From an uncultured Gammaproteobacteria bacterium (GTDB lineage: Bacteria; Pseudomonadota; Gammaproteobacteria; Ga0077536): 17,530 bases of DNA. The notes under the pieces are model-generated. The model saw only the letters and a list, made by a program, of their open reading frames with translations, was not told the origin of the DNA and did no database searches. The DNA lies in NCBI GenBank assembly GCA_903866355.1, contig CAIPNE010000439.1, forward strand, positions 1 through 17,530, written 5' to 3'. Numbering within the stretch: position 1 is the first letter of the stretch; each line of letters opens with the position of its first letter. The position numbers and the translations under genes were made by a program. Below, in pieces: positions 15,065 to 17,530 of the stretch.

Positions 15065-16905
15065 GGCAACCAGCCCCACAACTTGAGGTCCAGCCATTCG
15101 AAAAACGAATGCGTCCAGATCCAGATGAGGTGGCGCCGGCCGATCACAATTTTGCCAACGCCTTCCATGCCAGGGCGCAGCCCGGGAGCGGACTCGGCCA
15201 GTTCCGCCTCGACGCGAAACACGTTGTCGCCGTCCTCGGCGGTGGCCACGCCGATGTTCTTCACGATGAACGGCAACGTCTCGCCGGAGATTCCGGCCAG
15301 CACGATACGGCCGGTTTGCCGCGCCCGCACTTCGCGGATCGCATTCTCGGGCACTTTTAGAATCACCCGATAGGCATCTAGTGGCGCAATCTCGAACAAG
15401 ACCTTGCCCTTCTCGACCGGCGTGCCGAGCAACTGACTGAGGTCACCGCTCACCACCACGCCAGCAAAGGGCGCCGTGATGTGGGCTCTCACGAGTTTGT
15501 CCTCGGCCAGCGCTACCTGCGCATTGGCCTCGGCCAGTTGCGCGGCCAGAATACGGGCGTTGGGTCGCTCATGTTTAGCCAGCGCATCACGATATTTGCG
15601 CTCCGCCTGTTCCCGATCGGCCAGCCATTTTCGGCGGTCATTCTGCAAGTCGCGATCGTCCAGCGTTGCCAGCACCTGGCCCGCGCTGACGCGCTGTCCG
15701 GCACGGACCTTCGATTCGTCGATGAAGCCCTCGAACGGGGCGGCGAGCGAGCGTTGCACCTCGCCTTCTATCACGGCCTGCCCGGATACGCGGTAGTCGC
15801 CACGCGCGAGCGCGAATACCAGCCCCACCAGCAACACTGCCGCTACGCCGACACGGAAACTGGGTCGCTGCGGATCGCGGCAGTCACGCCAGAACCCTCG
15901 CAGGATTTCGGACAGTCGCCCCGCCAGCCATTGGCGCAGTTCCACCCGCAAGGAGAGCTGCGGCGCGACCAGCGCGGCGATGGCTTCTAGCGCTGCCAGA
16001 ATCTCTGTTGGGACTGGCCCCACCGTCAGGCAGGTGATGGCACCAAACGCCCGACCGCGTAGGGTCAGTGGCACGGAACACGCACCACCCGCACCGGCCA
16101 AATCGCGGTGGGCCACGCTGAGTGCCCCGGATGGCGCCTCGCCAGCGGGATAGGTCACCGTGCGCGACTGGTCGCAGGCTTCTTCCATCGCATTCTCGAG
16201 CGCTACCGAAAACGCCGCATTGGGCTCAAACCACGCAGAGTTCGATACTGCCGCGAGACGGAGACGCCCGTGGCGTTCGATGCCGATTGCCACACGTTCG
16301 ACTTCGAGGCGCACCACGATTTCGTTCGCCAGTTGCATCAATGCCTGGTCGAGGTTGGTCTGATCAGCAATGCTCGACAGAATATCCAGCGCGGTGCGCG
16401 TGCGCTGCTCGGTTCCCGCGCGCTGCAGCAGCAAGCGGCGCAACCACATGGTCTCGATGCGACCACTACCCCAGTGCAACGCGCGCCAGACCGGCGGCAG
16501 GTCTCCCGCGGCCATCATGGGCAAGTCCAGTACCACGCAGCCAAACAGTTGGCCTGCCTCTTCCAGCGGGTAGGCGGCGAACAGGCGCGCGGTATGCGTG
16601 TCGCTGCCGCGTTCGCTCAGCGCCGCCCGCGTGCCAAGGCAACGCTGTGCCACCGGTCCAAGGTAAGACACATCCGCCTGCGCCTCAGGCCATACCGCCG
16701 CCGGCACGAAAGATCCGCCATCATCGGCGAGCAGCAGCAGGGCTGTGCCTACCTGCTCAATTTCTTCGCACTGCAGCGCAAGCCATGCGCGACAGTAGGC
16801 AACCGCATCGCCGGCTTCTGCCAGCTGCTGCCACCACGCCTCAGTGTCCGGCGAGACTAGCGACCGCACACTGCCGATCGCTTTTTCAGCCGGTCTGAGC
16901 GCCAT
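15061..16905 (-). CDS. GAF-GAF-transmembrane-HlyD adaptor protein
   Basis: 614 residues with a sensor-like cytoplasmic half and an adaptor-like periplasmic half. Residues about 20-160 and 170-320 each look like GAF folds; the second has LDILSSIADQTNLDQALMQ, VERVAIGIERHGRLRLAAVS and CSVPLTLRGRAFGAITCL. One membrane segment follows at about 352-367 (VGVAAVLLVGLVFALA). Barrel-sandwich halves flank a short helical hairpin (VIEGEVQRSLAAPFEGFI from about 378; VRAHITAPFAGVVVSGDL from about 470), then a beta-barrel. The C terminus is Trp-rich and hydrophobic. It would sit in the inner membrane with the GAF domains inside and the adaptor outside, possibly gating export by a small ligand. It is the second gene of the operon, 24 bp after the DUF3467-type gene. 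The ribosome binding site is weak, so a start at GTG 16869 cannot be excluded. Confidence 0.88.
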   Translation of the reverse strand: MALRPAEKAIGSVRSLVSPDTEAWWQQLAEAGDAVAYCRAWLALQCEEIEQVGTALLLLADDGGSFVPAAVWPEAQADVSYLGPVAQRCLGTRAALSERGSDTHTARLFAAYPLEEAGQLFGCVVLDLPMMAAGDLPPVWRALHWGSGRIETMWLRRLLLQRAGTEQRTRTALDILSSIADQTNLDQALMQLANEIVVRLEVERVAIGIERHGRLRLAAVSNSAWFEPNAAFSVALENAMEEACDQSRTVTYPAGEAPSGALSVAHRDLAGAGGACSVPLTLRGRAFGAITCLTVGPVPTEILAALEAIAALVAPQLSLRVELRQWLAGRLSEILRGFWRDCRDPQRPSFRVGVAAVLLVGLVFALARGDYRVSGQAVIEGEVQRSLAAPFEGFIDESKVRAGQRVSAGQVLATLDDRDLQNDRRKWLADREQAERKYRDALAKHERPNARILAAQLAEANAQVALAEDKLVRAHITAPFAGVVVSGDLSQLLGTPVEKGKVLFEIAPLDAYRVILKVPENAIREVRARQTGRIVLAGISGETLPFIVKNIGVATAEDGDNVFRVEAELAESAPGLRPGMEGVGKIVIGRRHLIWIWTHSFFEWLDLKLWGWLP

Positions 16906-16929
16906 GTCCTCAGCCGTCCTGCGCGCACA

Positions 16930-17241
16930 TCATTCTAGATGTCCGTAGTGCGTCTCATATTCCGCAACCAACTTGTTTAGCATCTGCGATAGCCGTTTCG
17001 CGGCAAACGGGCTAAGGATGATGCGATGTTCAAGCGAGACTTCGAGGTTGCCCTGCCCGCGATCCCAGTTCTGATTCACGCCGAAATTGAGCACCACTTC
17101 CTCGCGCGTGGTGTTCGCATTACACATATTGCAGTAGCTGCTCTTGAGGTTGTGGGTGTCCAGCCGCAAGGGCTTCTCACCCGGCCGCGATTCATGAACC
17201 GCGGCGGGTGGCGTGACGGGCGGGGTGACGGTGCTGCTCAT
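16930..17241 (-). CDS. Small DUF3467-family protein with CxxC
   Basis: 103 residues. A Pro-rich N terminus precedes a compact domain at about 30-98. The domain has a CNMC pair (Cys37, Cys40), then TTREEVVLNFGVNQ, LEVSLEHRIILSPFAAKRL and a C-terminal helix, which I recognise as the DUF3467 pattern (beta strands, then RIxLSPxxAKRL and a helix). Family function is unknown to me. It has no signal peptide, so it should be cytoplasmic. It opens the operon with a very strong site, AAGGAGG (17251-17257) nine bases before the ATG, directly next to a palindrome. The GAF-HlyD gene follows after 24 bp. It may be a substrate chaperone, adaptor or regulator; this is inferred from position only. Part of its coding sequence recurs inverted at the window edge. 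Confidence 0.85.
   Translation of the reverse strand: MSSTVTPPVTPPAAVHESRPGEKPLRLDTHNLKSSYCNMCNANTTREEVVLNFGVNQNWDRGQGNLEVSLEHRIILSPFAAKRLSQMLNKLVAEYETHYGHLE
17022..17060 (+). repeat. 39-nt inverted repeat, copy 1 (inside the DUF3467 gene)
   Basis: These 39 bases are identical to the reverse complement of 17492-17530. In the DUF3467 gene they encode residues from about 61 to 73 (GQGNLEVSLEHR). The match stops sharply at 17060/17492, but its outer end cannot be seen because copy 2 touches the window edge. Confidence 0.95.
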
Positions 17242-17257
17242 CGGGGGTCTCCTCCTT

Positions 17258-17291
17258 TTAGTAACGTCGTTAATGTTAGTGACGTTACTAA
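17258..17291. promoter_or_regulatory. Long perfect palindrome before the export operon (operator candidate)
   Basis: TTAGTAACGTC (17258-17268) and GACGTTACTAA (17281-17291) are perfect 11-bp inverted arms around a 12-nt spacer that again contains GTTA motifs. It is AT-rich and touches the AAGGAGG ribosome binding site of the DUF3467-type gene. An AT-rich stem without a U-tract fits a repressor operator or a translation-blocking hairpin better than a terminator. A weak promoter could lie just upstream on the minus strand (TTGATC with 17-bp spacing to TTAGTA inside the palindrome). Confidence 0.6.
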
Positions 17292-17310
17292 TTAAAGTTT
17301 CCGATCTAGA

Positions 17311-17530
17311 TCAATCTTCGAGTGAGATAGTCAGCGATAGGTTGGCCTCGGATCCGCCGTGCGCACGGGGCGCAAGTAGCTTCGCGCGCCACTCACGATC
17401 TTCGCGCGGCGCCTTGTTACGCCGGCTCGTCGCGTTGAAAGCAACCGCGCCGGCCATCAAGAACCCCGCATAGGTTTGCTGGAAGTCGACGGCGGGCAGG
17501 GCAACCTCGAAGTCTCGCTTGAACATCGCA
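17311..17530 (-). CDS. Unrecognised ORF tail, open to the window edge
   Basis: The minus-strand frame is open from the right edge to TGA at 17311-17313. The visible product is about 73 residues and ends GGSEANLSLTISLED. Codon third positions are GC-rich and the composition looks coding, but I recognise no family. The first ATG in view is 17526; there is no visible ribosome binding site, and the gene may begin outside the window. Its first 13 visible codons are exactly the 39-nt inverted copy of the DUF3467 gene, so its N-terminal part may be an artefact or the result of a rearrangement. It ends 69 bp before the export operon's first start codon and could be the preceding gene of the same locus. 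Confidence 0.4.
   Translation of the reverse strand, partial: AMFKRDFEVALPAVDFQQTYAGFLMAGAVAFNATSRRNKAPREDREWRAKLLAPRAHGGSEANLSLTISLED
17492..17530 (-). repeat. 39-nt inverted repeat, copy 2 (flush with window end)
   Basis: Exact reverse complement of 17022-17060. On the plus strand it reads in the same frame as the DUF3467 protein (GQGNLEVSLEHR), but the upstream plus-strand frame has no plausible start codon and no further similarity, so it is not a visible second gene copy. The inner distance between the two copies is 431 bp. Confidence 0.95.

Noticed and set aside
16122..16898. 258-residue plus-strand ORF (and an overlapping 250-residue one at 16108-16860)
   Set aside because: Opposite the GAF-HlyD gene; low-complexity Arg/Pro/Ala composition and no domain. 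Shadow frames.
17384..17530. Second DUF3467 gene on the plus strand at the right edge
   Set aside because: Only the 39-nt repeat matches; the frame before it is unrelated, contains earlier stops and has no plausible start codon.

Overview
The window is GC-rich, densely coded DNA from a Gram-negative bacterium. A gammaproteobacterium is my best guess, from the c-di-GMP enzyme, the TolC-type outer-membrane protein, the periplasmic adaptors and the AGGAGG-type ribosome binding sites. No rRNA, tRNA, CRISPR array or transposase was seen.

Left part, about 1-8408: accessory metabolism and signalling. A membrane-bound PAS-GGDEF-EAL protein runs leftward off the window edge. Divergent from it is a Baeyer-Villiger-type flavin monooxygenase. 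This converges on a leftward operon encoding a NitT/TauT-type ABC importer (binding protein, ATPase, permease) and a PuuD-like class I glutamine amidotransferase. A luciferase-like monooxygenase diverges from the importer, across a 126-bp gap holding a perfect operator-like palindrome. Together these look like uptake and oxidative or hydrolytic breakdown of a small organic N or S compound; the substrate cannot be read from the sequence.

Middle, 8409-8697: a gap between convergent genes that holds hairpins but no gene.

Right part, 8698-17241: one tightly packed leftward operon of six genes. In transcription order they are a small DUF3467-type protein with a CxxC pair; a GAF-GAF-transmembrane-HlyD protein; a PqqD-like/M50 site-2-protease/HlyD fusion; a truncated SecA-like ATPase; a periplasmic adaptor; and a TolC-like outer-membrane factor. 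Several junctions are 4-nt ATGA overlaps. No ABC or RND inner-membrane pump is present, and the only ATPase is the SecA paralogue. This is the strongest candidate for an unusual system: a TolC-dependent export or maturation machine powered by a cut-down SecA, with an intramembrane protease carrying a PqqD/RRE-like peptide-binding domain.

Right edge, 17242-17530: a strong ribosome binding site abutting an 11-bp-arm palindrome, the tail of an unrecognised ORF, and a 39-nt exact inverted copy of part of the DUF3467 gene flush with the window end. That copy could be an invertible segment, a duplication, or an assembly or amplification chimera.
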